Shown: piece after piece, positions 53,057 through 63,227 of the stretch
Layout: each line of letters opens with the position of its first letter
Position numbering within the stretch: the stretch's first letter is position 1
Assembly (NCBI GenBank): GCA_025462645.1
Contig: JAOAPB010000016.1
Coordinates: 1 to 64,000, forward strand
From: Edaphobacter sp.
GTDB taxonomy: Bacteria; Acidobacteriota; Terriglobia; Terriglobales; Acidobacteriaceae
Reading direction: 5' to 3'
Length of the DNA: 64,000 bases
Made by a program: the position numbers and the translations under genes
The notes under the pieces: model-generated
The model's input: the letters and a program-made list of their open reading frames with translations, nothing else
Database searches by the model: none
Told to the model about the DNA's origin: nothing

Positions 53057-53656
53057 TTACGTGTAGAGCTGATGCGTGGTGATGTACTCCGCAACAGCTG
53101 GCGGCAGCAGATCCGCGCAGGGATCACCGCGGTGCAGCCGTTCTCTGAGCTCCGTCGCCGCGACGTCTTCATGGACCGTCTCAAGCAGATGAACCCGCGC
53201 CAATTGGCGAGGGGTCAGTCCAAGCGAAGTCAGACCGCCGAGCGGAGACCCCGGACGACTGACGACGATCCACTCCGCGAGCTCAAGCAGCCTCTCAGGC
53301 TGATGCCAGCGAGGCAGCTCAAGAAAGCTGTCGGCACCGACAAGGTTGAACAGTGCGGCATCGGGCATCGCCTCTCGCAGTGCGGCAAGTGTGTGAACGG
53401 TATAGTTCGGAGCTCCATCCGCACGCGGCATGTCAATGTCTGAGGCTTCAAAGCGCGTGTCCACACTACAGACCAGGTTGACCATGGCCAGCCGATCTGC
53501 AAAGGCTGTCGCAGTGGTTCTCGTCTTCAGGGGTTGGCGGCCCACGGGTGCGAACAGAACCTTGTCCAGACGAAGCGCATCCGCCGCCGCTTTGGCGATG
53601 CCGACGTGACCGCGGTGTGGAGGGTCAAAGGTTCCGCCGAAGAGTGCTACGCGCAT
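53057..53656 (-). CDS. nadD: Nicotinate-nucleotide adenylyltransferase
   Basis: Makes deamido-NAD from nicotinate mononucleotide and ATP. N-terminal GGTFDPPHRGHVGIA holds the ATP-binding HxGH-like motif (here HRGH); then ADSFLELPRWHQPERLL and the C-terminal ATELRERLHRG near the usual STxIR site. 199 aa. Head of the segment nadD-rsfS-rlmH. Confidence 0.93.
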   Translation of the reverse strand: MRVALFGGTFDPPHRGHVGIAKAAADALRLDKVLFAPVGRQPLKTRTTATAFADRLAMVNLVCSVDTRFEASDIDMPRADGAPNYTVHTLAALREAMPDAALFNLVGADSFLELPRWHQPERLLELAEWIVVSRPGSPLGGLTSLGLTPRQLARVHLLETVHEDVAATELRERLHRGDPCADLLPPAVAEYITTHQLYT

Positions 53657-53690
53657 AGGCAGGCTGCCGCTGTTGACTGTTAAGAAGAGC

Positions 53691-54191
53691 CTACCAGAGG
53701 CGAACGACCAGCCCGGTCGTAAAGATCTTTGCGTTCACCGAGCTGTTGGCGACGGCGCTATAGTCGAACTCAATTATGCGCCAGTCGATGTGGGGCAGGA
53801 TCGTCGTATCGAGCCCGCCGACCACCTGATAGTTAAGATGGGTGCTGCTGGACGAGTTGTTTCCATTGTTATAGCTCGCGACTCCAACCAAACCCTCGAC
53901 ATAGGGCCTGAAGGGAAGAACCGGCGCCTTGAAGGCGACACGCGGCCCAGCCGCTCCGGTGAAGTACTGGAAGCCGCTGTGAGTAAGAAATGAGGCTCGG
54001 GCATCGCCTCCGACCGAAAGAAGTACACCCTTCTGTGCGTAGACGCCGACCAGCGCGCCATACGCCGATGACGTACCAGTGCCGTTCACAGGAGCGCCGC
54101 TGGCACCGGCATAGACAGCGACCTGGGCACAAGCCGTACCCGCGAAAAGGATGGAAAACAGGACAGCAAACAGTGGGCGATGTGATTTCAT
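53691..54191 (-). CDS. Small outer-membrane beta-barrel-like protein
   Basis: 166 aa. Signal peptide MKSHRPLFAVLFSILFAGTACA, then alternating strands with aromatic girdles (GALVGVYAQKGVLLSVGGD, FRPYVEGLVGVASY) and a C-terminal W (GLVVRLW). Probably an OmpA/OmpW-like eight-stranded barrel, periplasmic or outer membrane, of unknown role. Between obgE and nadD; it may be an insertion into this cluster. Confidence 0.65.
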   Translation of the reverse strand: MKSHRPLFAVLFSILFAGTACAQVAVYAGASGAPVNGTGTSSAYGALVGVYAQKGVLLSVGGDARASFLTHSGFQYFTGAAGPRVAFKAPVLPFRPYVEGLVGVASYNNGNNSSSSTHLNYQVVGGLDTTILPHIDWRIIEFDYSAVANSSVNAKIFTTGLVVRLW

Positions 54192-54301
54192 GGGGAGGCC
54201 CTCTCCCTATAAGCCTACCGCAGTCGCCAAGCAATTATTTGCACATTTTCCCCTGGTGGAATCTGACCGAAGACGGGACTTGAACTTCCTTCGCGTTCGT
54301 A

Positions 54302-55399
54302 TCAGCCACGGCGGCGCGCCGAGCTTGGCGGCGGCGGATAACTCGGCTTCAACTTCGCGGCGACAGGCGCTTCGAGCTCCGGCTCAACGGTGCGATGAGC
54401 CGCAACCATCTCGGCGATTGCGAACTTCAGCGGCTCCACGCCCTCGCCGGTAACGGCCGAGATAGCGAAGAACGGCAGCTTGCGGCGCTTCGCCATGGCG
54501 GCGAGCTTCTTCAGCTTATCCGGATTGGCGACATCGGCCTTGGCGGCGACCAGAATCGTAGGTTTAGCCGCCAGCGTCGGGTCGAAGCTGTGCAGCTCCT
54601 CGGTGATGACCTTGTAGTCGTCGACGGGATTGGCCCGGTTGCTGGAGTCGGAGACGTCGACCAGGTGGACGATTACGCTCGTGCGCTCGATATGGCGCAG
54701 AAATTGGATCCCTAGCCCTGCGCCCAGATGTGCGCCTTCAATCAGACCAGGAAGGTCGGCAACCGTGTAGGACTGCTCGTGCGGCCAATCGCCCACCGAG
54801 ACCACGCCAAGATTGGGTTCAAGCGTTGTAAACGCATAGTCCGCAATCTTCGGGCGCGCCGCCGAGAGCCGCGAGATCAGCGTCGATTTCCCCACATTTG
54901 GGTAGCCCACCAGTCCGGCATCGGCGAGCAGCTTCAGCTCCAGCCGGTAGTTGCGTTCTTCGCCGGCGCGGCCAAGCTCGTGCTCGCGCGGAGCCTGATG
55001 GGTGCTGGTAGCGAAGTGCTGGTTACCCCGGCCACCGCGACCGCCCTTCGCGATCACGATCGTCTCGTCCGGATGCGCGAAGTCGTGGATCAGCTCGCCC
55101 GTCTCGTCGTCATAAAGCAGCGTGCCGACCGGAACCTTCAGGGTCGTGTGCTCCCCGGCGTAACCCGAGCAGTTGGACCCCAGCCCATGGCCCCCACGCT
55201 GAGCTTTGTGTTCCGGGTTGAACCGGAAGTGGACCAGCGTGTTGTGGCTCAGCGAAGACGACATCAGGATGTCGCCGCCATGGCCACCGTCACCGCCGGA
55301 GGGGCCGCCCCGGGGAACGAACTTCTCACGGCGGAAGGCCATGCAGCCATTGCCGCCGTCCCCTGCCTTGATGCGAATTCTTGCTTCGTCAATGAACAT
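54302..55399 (-). CDS. obgE: Obg family GTPase
   Basis: About 365 aa from [10 protein letters not shown] (55399); the frame to 55429 adds ten residues. The N-terminal Obg fold has the glycine-rich [12 protein letters not shown] and [16 protein letters not shown]. The G domain has GYPNVGKST (G1), DLPGLIEGA (G3), AAKADV (G4, with Ala for the usual Asn) and SAVTGEG (G5). The C-terminus ends in a Pro/Arg-rich tail. Ribosome assembly GTPase. Confidence 0.95.
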   Translation of the reverse strand: MFIDEARIRIKAGDGGNGCMAFRREKFVPRGGPSGGDGGHGGDILMSSSLSHNTLVHFRFNPEHKAQRGGHGLGSNCSGYAGEHTTLKVPVGTLLYDDETGELIHDFAHPDETIVIAKGGRGGRGNQHFATSTHQAPREHELGRAGEERNYRLELKLLADAGLVGYPNVGKSTLISRLSAARPKIADYAFTTLEPNLGVVSVGDWPHEQSYTVADLPGLIEGAHLGAGLGIQFLRHIERTSVIVHLVDVSDSSNRANPVDDYKVITEELHSFDPTLAAKPTILVAAKADVANPDKLKKLAAMAKRRKLPFFAISAVTGEGVEPLKFAIAEMVAAHRTVEPELEAPVAAKLKPSYPPPPSSARRRG

Positions 55400-55695
55400 T
55401 TGATCAGTATTTAGTGTACTAGGCCGCACGCTGCACTGGCTCTATACAGCACAGAACTGTTCTCGCCCGCCGACTTGGCTTAAACAGAGCCAGATGGTGA
55501 GCAATGGCTCTGGTCAAAGACATCTTTGGCCAGAGGTTGGGAAAGAATTCTGTCTTTACCTAACACTTAACCCTGTGTTAATCACGGTATGCGATCTTGG
55601 ACCATATCCAAATTTTGTTTGAACGATAGCCGTAGACGGAGCGCGTGCGCCTAGTTTGCCGAGCAATAGCATGACCTTTTTCGAGGAGACCAACA

Positions 55696-58600
55696 ATGTA
55701 TAAGACGATGATGCGCTGCGCAGTGGTTGCGATTCTATGCACCAGCGCAAGTGTTTTGGGCTATGGCCAGTCGGCGACGGACGGAGCCATTGGTGGAACA
55801 GTGGAAGACGCCGCAGGAGCTGCTGTCTCTGGGGCAACTGTACTCGTTCACTCCAACGCCACCAATAAGGAACAGACTGTTCTGGCGGATGGATCAGGCT
55901 TCTTCCGCGTGATCCACTTGCAGCCCTCCACCTATACCGTGACTATCACTGCCGCCGGCTTTCGGAAATACCAGTCGACCATGGTGGTCGTGCAGGTTGG
56001 TCTGTTGACCGACATCACGGCCAAGCTTCCCGTCGGCAGCGCCTCGGAGACCGTCGAAGTCTCCAGCGAAGCTCCTGTCATCAACACCACTGCTCCCGAC
56101 TTCGCCGGCGTCATCGACCAGCGCACCCTGCAGGATCTCCCCGTCAATAACTATCGCTGGTCGTCCTACGCTCTCCTCACGCCGGGGGTTGTCAGCGATA
56201 CCAGCGGCTTCGGTCTCTTGAGCTTCCGCGGCCAGAGCACTCTCATGAACAATGTGACCATCGATGGTGCCGATGACAACCAAGGCTACTTCTCCGAAGA
56301 GCGCGGTCGGACCCGAGCCGGTTACTCCACCGCCAAGGCGTCCATTCAGGAGTTTCAGGTCAACACCTCCAACTACTCGGTCGAGTACGGCCGCTCGGCC
56401 GGTGGCGTCGTTAACTCCATTACAAAGAGCGGTGGCAATCAGTTTCACGGGGAACTCTACTTCAACGACCGCGATGCCTCGTGGGGAGCGGCCAACGCCT
56501 TCACAGCTCGCAGCGTGCAGCTGACCCCTGGTGGCCCCTTCGTCTCGCAGAAGTTCAAGCCCACCGATGTGCGTAAGCAGTACGGCGGTGCGATAGGCGG
56601 TCCCATCATCAAGGACAAGCTCTTCTTCTTCTTCGCGGGAGACAAGTTCCAGAGAAACTTTCCGGCCACCGCGGTGGCGAGCAATCCCACCAGCTTCTTT
56701 ACGCTGCCCGATACAACCCTGCCGGCAGGCAAGATCTGTGGCCAGACCTCTCCTACAGGCGGCCCCACAAATCCTGCTGCTCCCAGTGCCATCGATGCCT
56801 CTGCCTGCACCCTTGCGACGAACCTTGGCCAGACCTACAGTGCTGCAGCCGCGAACTATATCAAAGGGGTCTCCGATCTGAACACGATGCTGGGCCCGGT
56901 CGCTCGCAAAGGCGATCAGACGATCTTCTTCCCCAAGCTCGACTGGCAGATCAACTCCAAAAACCACGCCTCGTTTGAGGTCAACCGCCTTCGTTGGGCC
57001 TCGCCTGCTGGTATTCAGACTGCGGCAACGGTGTCCAATGGCATCAGCAGCTTCGGCAACGACTACGTCAGCGTTACATTTGGCATCGCCAAGCTGAACA
57101 CGGCCATCACGGACCATATCAGCAACGAGGTTCGCTATCAGTACGGTCGCGACTTCGAGTTCGAGTTCGGCCAAAAGCCTACTCCTTATGAGACCGCTAA
57201 CCTGATGGGTCCCACGGGCAGTGGTTACTCGAACCCCTTTAGCGCCCCGCCAAACGTCACGATTACCAATGCGTTTTCATTTGGTACGCCAACCTTCTTG
57301 AACCGCGCTGCGCTGCCGGATGAGCGCCGCTACCAGATCGCTGACACCGTAAACTGGGTTCGTGGGAATCACAACTTCAAGTTCGGTGGAGACTACGTCC
57401 ATACAAACGATCGTATCGACAATCTCTTCACTGGCTTCGGTTCCTATAACTACGCCTCACTGACCACCTACTTTACCGACCTTTACCTCTCGCAGAGCCC
57501 GGCCACGGTATCCCGCGCAAAGAACTACAGCAGCTATGCTCAGGGCTTGGGTCTCTCCGGACTCCAGTTTACGACCGGAGACTTTAGCTTCTTCGTGGAG
57601 GACAACTGGAAGTTCAGCAGGCGCCTGAGTCTTACCGCAGGTCTTCGCTACGAGTATGAGAAACTGCCGACTCCTTTTGACGCTCTCAGCAACCCCACCC
57701 TTGCTGGCAATGCTCCCCTTCAGTTTGTGCCGCAAACTCGTGTGATGCCTGACAACAAGACCAATATCGGCCCAAGAGTCGGCTTTGCCTATGACGTCTC
57801 CGGCTCTGGCAAGACGATTCTGCGTGGTGGCTATGGCATGTTCTTTGCCCGTATCCTGAACGGCACCATCTACAACGCGCTGATCAACACGGGCTCTCTC
57901 AACGGCCAGCCAACCTACAACTACACTACCTCGTCTGCTGGCGCGCCGGTCTTCCCTAAGGTTGTGACAACTACGGGTACTGCCGGTCCGCCGAACTCAG
58001 TGTTCTTCGATAGCAACTTCAAGGCTCCTCTGATCCATCAGGCCGATCTGACCGTAGAGCAGGATCTGGGTTGGAACACCGTGATGAGCGTTACCTGGCT
58101 GGGAACCTTTGGGCGTCGGCTTCCAAACTTTACCGACACCAATCTCAATGCGCCGATTAACGTCTCCTACACTGTCGTTGATACCTCAGGTAAGGGACCT
58201 CTCCCCGCTGGATCTGTCGTCACCTCGAAGTTCTATCCGAGGAACACCACGCCGGGCTGCGCGAGCGGGCGTCCGACCTGCACCCTCGGCTCCACCACGG
58301 ACATCTTCAGCGGCGTGACCTCGAGCTATCAGGGTCTTGTCGCTCAGGTCAATCATCGCTTCTCTAACCACGTACAGTTCAGCATGAACTACACCTGGTC
58401 GCATGCGCTGGACTATGGCCAAAACAACCAGACCGCTACGACAGCAAACAATCTCCTCGACCCCCAGGACATTCGCCAGGAGTACGGCAACTCCATCCAG
58501 AACGTCCCCAGCCGTCTCGTCGCGAACGCCGTCATCACTGCGCCGTGGAGGTATCATGGTTGGCTGAGCTATCTGCTGAACGACTATGAGGTCTCTCCGA

Positions 58601-59094
58601 GCTTCCAGCTCCAGAGCGGATTTCCATACTCGATCGGTACCAGCGGAACACTCTCTTCTGCGTTTGTCGCTACGGGCAGTTCTACCCGCAGTGCAATCGG
58701 CGGTGGTGTCAACGGCTCCAACGGAACCTTCCGCTTGCCTGGTTTTGAACGCAACGGCCTCTCGCAGCCAAAGACCAACGTGTTGGATCTTCGTATATCC
58801 AAGCGCTTCAATGTTGCCGAAAGAGCTAAATTGGAACTGTTGGCCGAGAGCTTTAACATCCTCAATCATCAGAACGTAACCGCACTGAATACAACCGGCT
58901 ACTTCCTGGGCAATACGACCATTGCGGGAGCCACGCCAACCAGCCCTCGAATCGTAACTGGCAATACGCTTACATTCAATACAAGCGCGGCGGATGCCAC
59001 GCAACCCCTGTTTGGGACAGTAACCAACAGCAACTCGAGCGGGTTCTCCTTCTCTCCTCGGCAGCTTCAGCTAGCCGTGCGGGTGCAGTTCTAA
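55696..59094 (+). CDS. Oar-like TonB-dependent receptor, 1132 aa
   Basis: SD GAGGAG, then a signal peptide (MYKTMMRCAVVAILCTSASVLGYGQ), a CarboxypepD_reg domain (GGTVEDAAGAAVSGATV.., about 35-115), a plug (NNVTIDGADDNQGYF, SVEYGRSAGGVVNSITKSGGN) and a ~900-residue barrel ending in LAVRVQF. Closest to the 1120-aa receptor that follows. Typical acidobacterial Oar-like protein; ligand unknown. Preceded by ~300 bp without ORF. Confidence 0.9.
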   Translation: MYKTMMRCAVVAILCTSASVLGYGQSATDGAIGGTVEDAAGAAVSGATVLVHSNATNKEQTVLADGSGFFRVIHLQPSTYTVTITAAGFRKYQSTMVVVQVGLLTDITAKLPVGSASETVEVSSEAPVINTTAPDFAGVIDQRTLQDLPVNNYRWSSYALLTPGVVSDTSGFGLLSFRGQSTLMNNVTIDGADDNQGYFSEERGRTRAGYSTAKASIQEFQVNTSNYSVEYGRSAGGVVNSITKSGGNQFHGELYFNDRDASWGAANAFTARSVQLTPGGPFVSQKFKPTDVRKQYGGAIGGPIIKDKLFFFFAGDKFQRNFPATAVASNPTSFFTLPDTTLPAGKICGQTSPTGGPTNPAAPSAIDASACTLATNLGQTYSAAAANYIKGVSDLNTMLGPVARKGDQTIFFPKLDWQINSKNHASFEVNRLRWASPAGIQTAATVSNGISSFGNDYVSVTFGIAKLNTAITDHISNEVRYQYGRDFEFEFGQKPTPYETANLMGPTGSGYSNPFSAPPNVTITNAFSFGTPTFLNRAALPDERRYQIADTVNWVRGNHNFKFGGDYVHTNDRIDNLFTGFGSYNYASLTTYFTDLYLSQSPATVSRAKNYSSYAQGLGLSGLQFTTGDFSFFVEDNWKFSRRLSLTAGLRYEYEKLPTPFDALSNPTLAGNAPLQFVPQTRVMPDNKTNIGPRVGFAYDVSGSGKTILRGGYGMFFARILNGTIYNALINTGSLNGQPTYNYTTSSAGAPVFPKVVTTTGTAGPPNSVFFDSNFKAPLIHQADLTVEQDLGWNTVMSVTWLGTFGRRLPNFTDTNLNAPINVSYTVVDTSGKGPLPAGSVVTSKFYPRNTTPGCASGRPTCTLGSTTDIFSGVTSSYQGLVAQVNHRFSNHVQFSMNYTWSHALDYGQNNQTATTANNLLDPQDIRQEYGNSIQNVPSRLVANAVITAPWRYHGWLSYLLNDYEVSPSFQLQSGFPYSIGTSGTLSSAFVATGSSTRSAIGGGVNGSNGTFRLPGFERNGLSQPKTNVLDLRISKRFNVAERAKLELLAESFNILNHQNVTALNTTGYFLGNTTIAGATPTSPRIVTGNTLTFNTSAADATQPLFGTVTNSNSSGFSFSPRQLQLAVRVQF

Positions 59095-59112
59095 CCCAGG
59101 CTATCTACCTGA

Positions 59113-59145
59113 GAGGGCGGCAGCCTTGGCTACCGCCCTTTTCTT
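59113..59145 (+). terminator. Terminator after the 1132-aa receptor
   Basis: GGGCGG and AGCC pair with GGCT and CCGCCC around a short loop (one mismatch), followed by TTTTCTTT. Confidence 0.75.
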
Positions 59146-59419
59146 TGCCTCAAAATAAACCTGAAATGAGTGGCATGATCTTCGTCTCCGAATTCAGGAC
59201 ATCCAATCTTCACGCTTGCCACGCATCTCACCACAACTTGACCACCAAAAAGCCACGATGAATCGCCGTTTTTCTCAAAAACCCTGCTAAAAACCCACAT
59301 ATCACTCCCCGCATACAACCAGAAAAAAAGTCACTTTCTAATTCCCCAAAACTTCGTTAGTCTGCGGCTACTCCCTTATCGTCTCCGGACAGGGCGCTTC
59401 AAATTTCCGCGGAGAGAGC
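59146..59419. other. Intergenic region between two Oar-like receptors
   Basis: About 270 bp with strand-biased A/C-rich sequence (AAAAAGCC, CTCAAAAACCCTGC). No ORF, riboswitch or clear promoter motif is visible. A similar A/C-rich stretch precedes glyA at 31060-31190. Confidence 0.4.
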
Positions 59420-62400
59420 ATGTCGATTCATCTGAATCGCGCGAAGTTAGGCGCGATCGTTCTGAAGATAGTCTTTGTTTTGTGCGTCTTCCGCACCTTA
59501 GGCGCATGGGCCCAGACAGCGGTGGACGGCGCTATCGGAGGCAGGATTGTGGACCCCAGCGGCGCCGCTGTAGTAGGCGTCACCGTGCAAACCAAAGACA
59601 TAGCTACAGGTCTGACAGCAGAAACCACATCCGACCATAACGGAGAGTTTTTGATAGCCCGCCTCCCGGCAAGTGAATATCAAATCGCCGCATCGGCGGA
59701 AGGATTTAACCCTTTTATTATCCGTAGGATAACCGTAGAGCTAGGCAGCATCTCCGAAGTACAACTCAAGCTCAAACTCGCTGATATATCCGCCGCGATC
59801 ACCGTAACGGCAGAGAGTACCAGCCCGGAAGAATCATCAAGTTCCGCTATATCCAGCACCATAACAGAGGCTGAGATCGAGCAGTTGCCAGTGAACGGTC
59901 GCCAATGGCAAACCTTTGCGATTCTGTCACCTACAGTCAATCCCGACCACCAGGGGGAGAACTTGTTGAGCTTCCGCGGCCTCGCAGTGACTCAGAACAG
60001 TACGCAAATCGACGGAGCAAACGACGACCAGAGTTTCGGTTCCTTGCCACGTGGGACAGCAAGTAAACGCCTTGAGAATGAAGAAGATAGTGGCGAAACG
60101 GGAGGGGCGAACCGTAATGCCGGCTCCCGGCGTCATTCCGGAGCAGCCTATACGTTTTCACAGGCAGCTGTCCGCGAGTTTCGCGTGAGCGGCCAAAATT
60201 ATTCCGCTCTCTACGGCCATGCCGCCGGTGGTGTCGTAACCACCGTCTCAAAAAGCGGTACAAATACGCTCCACGGCACAGCCTCCTATCTGCTGCGAAC
60301 GAGCGCATTGGGCGCTACAAACCCTTTCTCGATTGCCACAACATACGTAAATGGCTTAGTTACCAGCACAATCGTAAAGCCCCACGATTTATGGCAGCAG
60401 TTCGTTGGCAGCGTAGGGGGTGCCGCAGTACAGGACAAGCTCTTCTATTTCTATACATACGACCAGCAAAGGCATGCATTTCCGGCAGTATCCGCGCCCG
60501 GCGATCCTGGTTTTTACTCTTTGACGCCGACGCAGCTGGCTTTGCTGGGCAACCGAGGCGTGACCCGTGCAAAGGTCACCGCAGCATTGAACTATCTGAA
60601 CAGTCTCACCGGTCCAGTAAAGCGCCGATCGGACCAGACCATTAATTTCGGCAAGCTTGATTGGCAGGTCTCAGCGAAGAACCGCATAAGTGTGCAATAC
60701 AACCGGGCGAGGTCAACTTCACTGGCTGGGGTAAGGTCGGCCCCTGTAGTGGACCGAGGAACAGCCAGTCTTGGTAACAGTTCTTCGAAGGTCGATGCGG
60801 TGCTGTCGCGATGGCTGTGGTTGGCTACGCCCCATCTCAGCCAGGAGCTTCGCTTTCAATATGGGCGAGACTTTCAGTTCGAACAGGTGCAGGCTCCTCT
60901 TCCTCAGGAACCAACTGTGGGGCCTGGGGGGTATGCGCCGGAGGTGGCGATCGGGCCTTCGGGACTTACGTTTGGGACCCCGGCATCGCTTGGGCGTGGA
61001 GCCTATCCTGACGAGCGCCGGATCCAGTTCGCAGATATGGTGACATGGACGCATGGCCATCATCTACTACAGGTGGGAGCGGATCTCAGTCTGGTGCATG
61101 ACTACATTGCGTCCCTCAACAACGCAGAGGGGACGTTCCACTACGACAGCGGGGTAACGAACGGACATGCTGGCGGTCTGGTTGACTGGATCACCGACTA
61201 CACCTTCGACGTACACGCCTACCCGAACGGCGGATGCCCTTCGATCAACTCTCCTATACACAACTTCTGCTTCACCTCGTTCACGCAGAGCTTCGGGCAG
61301 CAGGCCGTCGCGTTCGATACGCAGGAATGGGCGGGCTTCGTGCAGGACAGCTGGCGCGTGCGGCCGAACCTTACGGTGAATACGGGTCTGCGGTACGACT
61401 ATGAGCTTGAGCCGTTGCCGCAGCATCCTAACGTGGCGTTGGATGCCGTGTTCGGTCAGAGCGGCGCGACGAGCGTCTTCCCCGAGGACAGGAACAACTT
61501 CAGTCCTCGCGTTGGAGTGGATTGGGAGCCTTTCGGTTCGGGGCACGGAGTGGTGCGCCTGGGCTATGGGTTGTTCTATGGGCGATTGCCTGGCGCGACG
61601 ATACGGAGTGCGTTGGTGAATACCGCGATGGCCTCCTCTACGACGCATGTGAGGATTACGCCTTCTACCATTACGGCCTGTCCGCAGGTGGCGAATCAGG
61701 GCTTTGGGTATGCTTGCGCTTACCTCGCGGCTCCGCCTGCTGCGGTGGGGGCGACGACTTCGGCTACGGTGTTCGATCGGCGGTTTCGGCTGCCTTCGGT
61801 TCAGCAGGGGAGCTTGACGATTGAGCGCGAGGTTGGAGCTGGTGTGGTTGGCAGTGCGACTTACCTGATGAACCTCGATCGGCAGCTGTCGAACTCGGTA
61901 GATATCAACATCGCTCCCTCCACTGCGATGAGGAGGTTTCAGATCCAGGGAGGAACGGGCGCGCTGGGAGTTCGCGATGGTGAGATCTTCGCTGTGCCTG
62001 TCTACACGGAGCGAGTGAGCACGAGCTTTGGGACTGTCTCGGATGTGGTATCGAATGCCAATGCCAGCTACAACGCTCTGGTGTTGGAGGCGCGACGGCG
62101 CAATCGGAAGGGGCTTGAGTTCCGGGCGAGCTGGACGTGGGCGAAGGCGATCGACTATGGGCAAAGCTCCGAGGCTGCTCCGCGAGCGAATGGGCAGTTC
62201 GATCCGTTCAGCGTGCAGTATGACAAAGGCCTTTCGCGGCTGAACTTTCCGCACAAGGTCGTCGTGAGCGCTGTGTGGGAGCCGAAGCTTGCGACGGAGC
62301 AGCGATGGCTGCGGATGGCGGCGAATGGATGGATGCTCTCATCGATTTTCAGGGAGACGAGCGGGAGGCCGTATAGCTTCGATATCTCCGGTGGCCCCCG

Positions 62401-62782
62401 GCTGAGTGGAGGGCGGCAGAGCATCAATGGGTCAGGGGGTGCGGTATATCTGCCGACGGTGGGGAGGAATACGCTGCGGCTGCCGGATACCTCCAACCTC
62501 GATCTTCGGGTGAGCCGGGCGGTGCGGGTTACGGAGCGGGTTCGGATGCGTGGGGTTGCAGAGGTGTTCAATGTGGCGAATCGGGTGAACTACTCCGGGA
62601 TTACGCAGCGGGCTTTTCTGATTGGAAGCGAGGCGGGCGGGGTGACTCCGCTGGTGTTTCAGGATGCGGCGACAGTGGCGGCGGAGGGGTTGAATGTCCG
62701 TCCCTTCGGGACGCGTACCGAGGCTGCGAGCGGCTCTACGCGGGAGCGGCAGGTACAGCTTGGGTTGCGAGTCGAGTTCTAG
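59420..62782 (+). CDS. Oar-like TonB-dependent receptor, 1120 aa
   Basis: Signal peptide-like start (residues ~10-32, IVLKIVFVLCVFRTLGAWAQ), CarboxypepD_reg (GGRIVDPSGAAVVGVTV..), plug (NSTQIDGANDDQSFG, ALYGHAAGGVVTTVSKSGTN) and barrel ending in LGLRVEF. Start ATG follows GGAGAGAGC. It shares its overall layout and many motifs with the preceding 1132-aa receptor, so the two are probably a tandem duplication. Its 3' half is richer in G/C and uses more NNG codons than the first half. Confidence 0.9.
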   Translation: MSIHLNRAKLGAIVLKIVFVLCVFRTLGAWAQTAVDGAIGGRIVDPSGAAVVGVTVQTKDIATGLTAETTSDHNGEFLIARLPASEYQIAASAEGFNPFIIRRITVELGSISEVQLKLKLADISAAITVTAESTSPEESSSSAISSTITEAEIEQLPVNGRQWQTFAILSPTVNPDHQGENLLSFRGLAVTQNSTQIDGANDDQSFGSLPRGTASKRLENEEDSGETGGANRNAGSRRHSGAAYTFSQAAVREFRVSGQNYSALYGHAAGGVVTTVSKSGTNTLHGTASYLLRTSALGATNPFSIATTYVNGLVTSTIVKPHDLWQQFVGSVGGAAVQDKLFYFYTYDQQRHAFPAVSAPGDPGFYSLTPTQLALLGNRGVTRAKVTAALNYLNSLTGPVKRRSDQTINFGKLDWQVSAKNRISVQYNRARSTSLAGVRSAPVVDRGTASLGNSSSKVDAVLSRWLWLATPHLSQELRFQYGRDFQFEQVQAPLPQEPTVGPGGYAPEVAIGPSGLTFGTPASLGRGAYPDERRIQFADMVTWTHGHHLLQVGADLSLVHDYIASLNNAEGTFHYDSGVTNGHAGGLVDWITDYTFDVHAYPNGGCPSINSPIHNFCFTSFTQSFGQQAVAFDTQEWAGFVQDSWRVRPNLTVNTGLRYDYELEPLPQHPNVALDAVFGQSGATSVFPEDRNNFSPRVGVDWEPFGSGHGVVRLGYGLFYGRLPGATIRSALVNTAMASSTTHVRITPSTITACPQVANQGFGYACAYLAAPPAAVGATTSATVFDRRFRLPSVQQGSLTIEREVGAGVVGSATYLMNLDRQLSNSVDINIAPSTAMRRFQIQGGTGALGVRDGEIFAVPVYTERVSTSFGTVSDVVSNANASYNALVLEARRRNRKGLEFRASWTWAKAIDYGQSSEAAPRANGQFDPFSVQYDKGLSRLNFPHKVVVSAVWEPKLATEQRWLRMAANGWMLSSIFRETSGRPYSFDISGGPRLSGGRQSINGSGGAVYLPTVGRNTLRLPDTSNLDLRVSRAVRVTERVRMRGVAEVFNVANRVNYSGITQRAFLIGSEAGGVTPLVFQDAATVAAEGLNVRPFGTRTEAASGSTRERQVQLGLRVEF

Positions 62783-62815
62783 TCGATGCATTCGAGGACG
62801 TGTCTCCTTTCTTGT

Positions 62816-63186
62816 CTAGTGCTGTGAGAGGGAGAGGGTGTTGTGGTCGGGATCGAGGAACCAGGCTACCTTGGCTCCGCCTGGAGCGGTCCAGACTCCG
62901 TCGGGGGCCTGATTCAAGAAGTCATAGCGGTGAAGCGCAGGCCCCTGGCGGTGAGCTCGGCGACTGAGGCGTGGATGTCTTCGACCTGTCAGCCGAGGAT
63001 GGTGAAGGGGAAGGGGGTGAAATCGGCGACTCTGACGATACGCAACGTGGTGCCGTTCGCGTCCATGACGAGGGCGAAGTCGTCGTCGCTGACGAAGCGG
63101 AGGCCTAGGGTTCCCTCGTAGAAGCTGCGGGAGCGGGCGGCGTCCCTGGTGGGGATGAAGGCGACGATCGGGTTGTTGGCGAGCAT
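62816..63186 (-). pseudogene. VOC/glyoxalase family gene, disrupted
   Basis: Frame 1 from ATG 63186 encodes a normal VOC N-terminus (NPIVAFIPTRDAARSRSFYE, GLRFVSDDDFALVMDANGTT, LRIVRVADFTPFPFTILG), then a TGA where the codon should be Trp (62989). Downstream, VEDIHASVAELTARGLRFT continues in-frame, then shifts by one base near 62935 and resumes as YDFLNQAPDGVWTAPGG, KVAWFLDPDHNTLSLSQH to a TAG at 62816. So two lesions; a complete ~123-aa protein is recoverable only by repair. Confidence 0.7.
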
Positions 63187-63227
63187 GGCGGATCCTTTCG
63201 CGTGAGCCAGTTTAGCCCTAGGTAGTT

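Noticed and set aside
54236..54301. tRNA-like stretch (GGGACTTGAAC)
   Set aside because: No cloverleaf pairing or CCA-adjacent acceptor stem.
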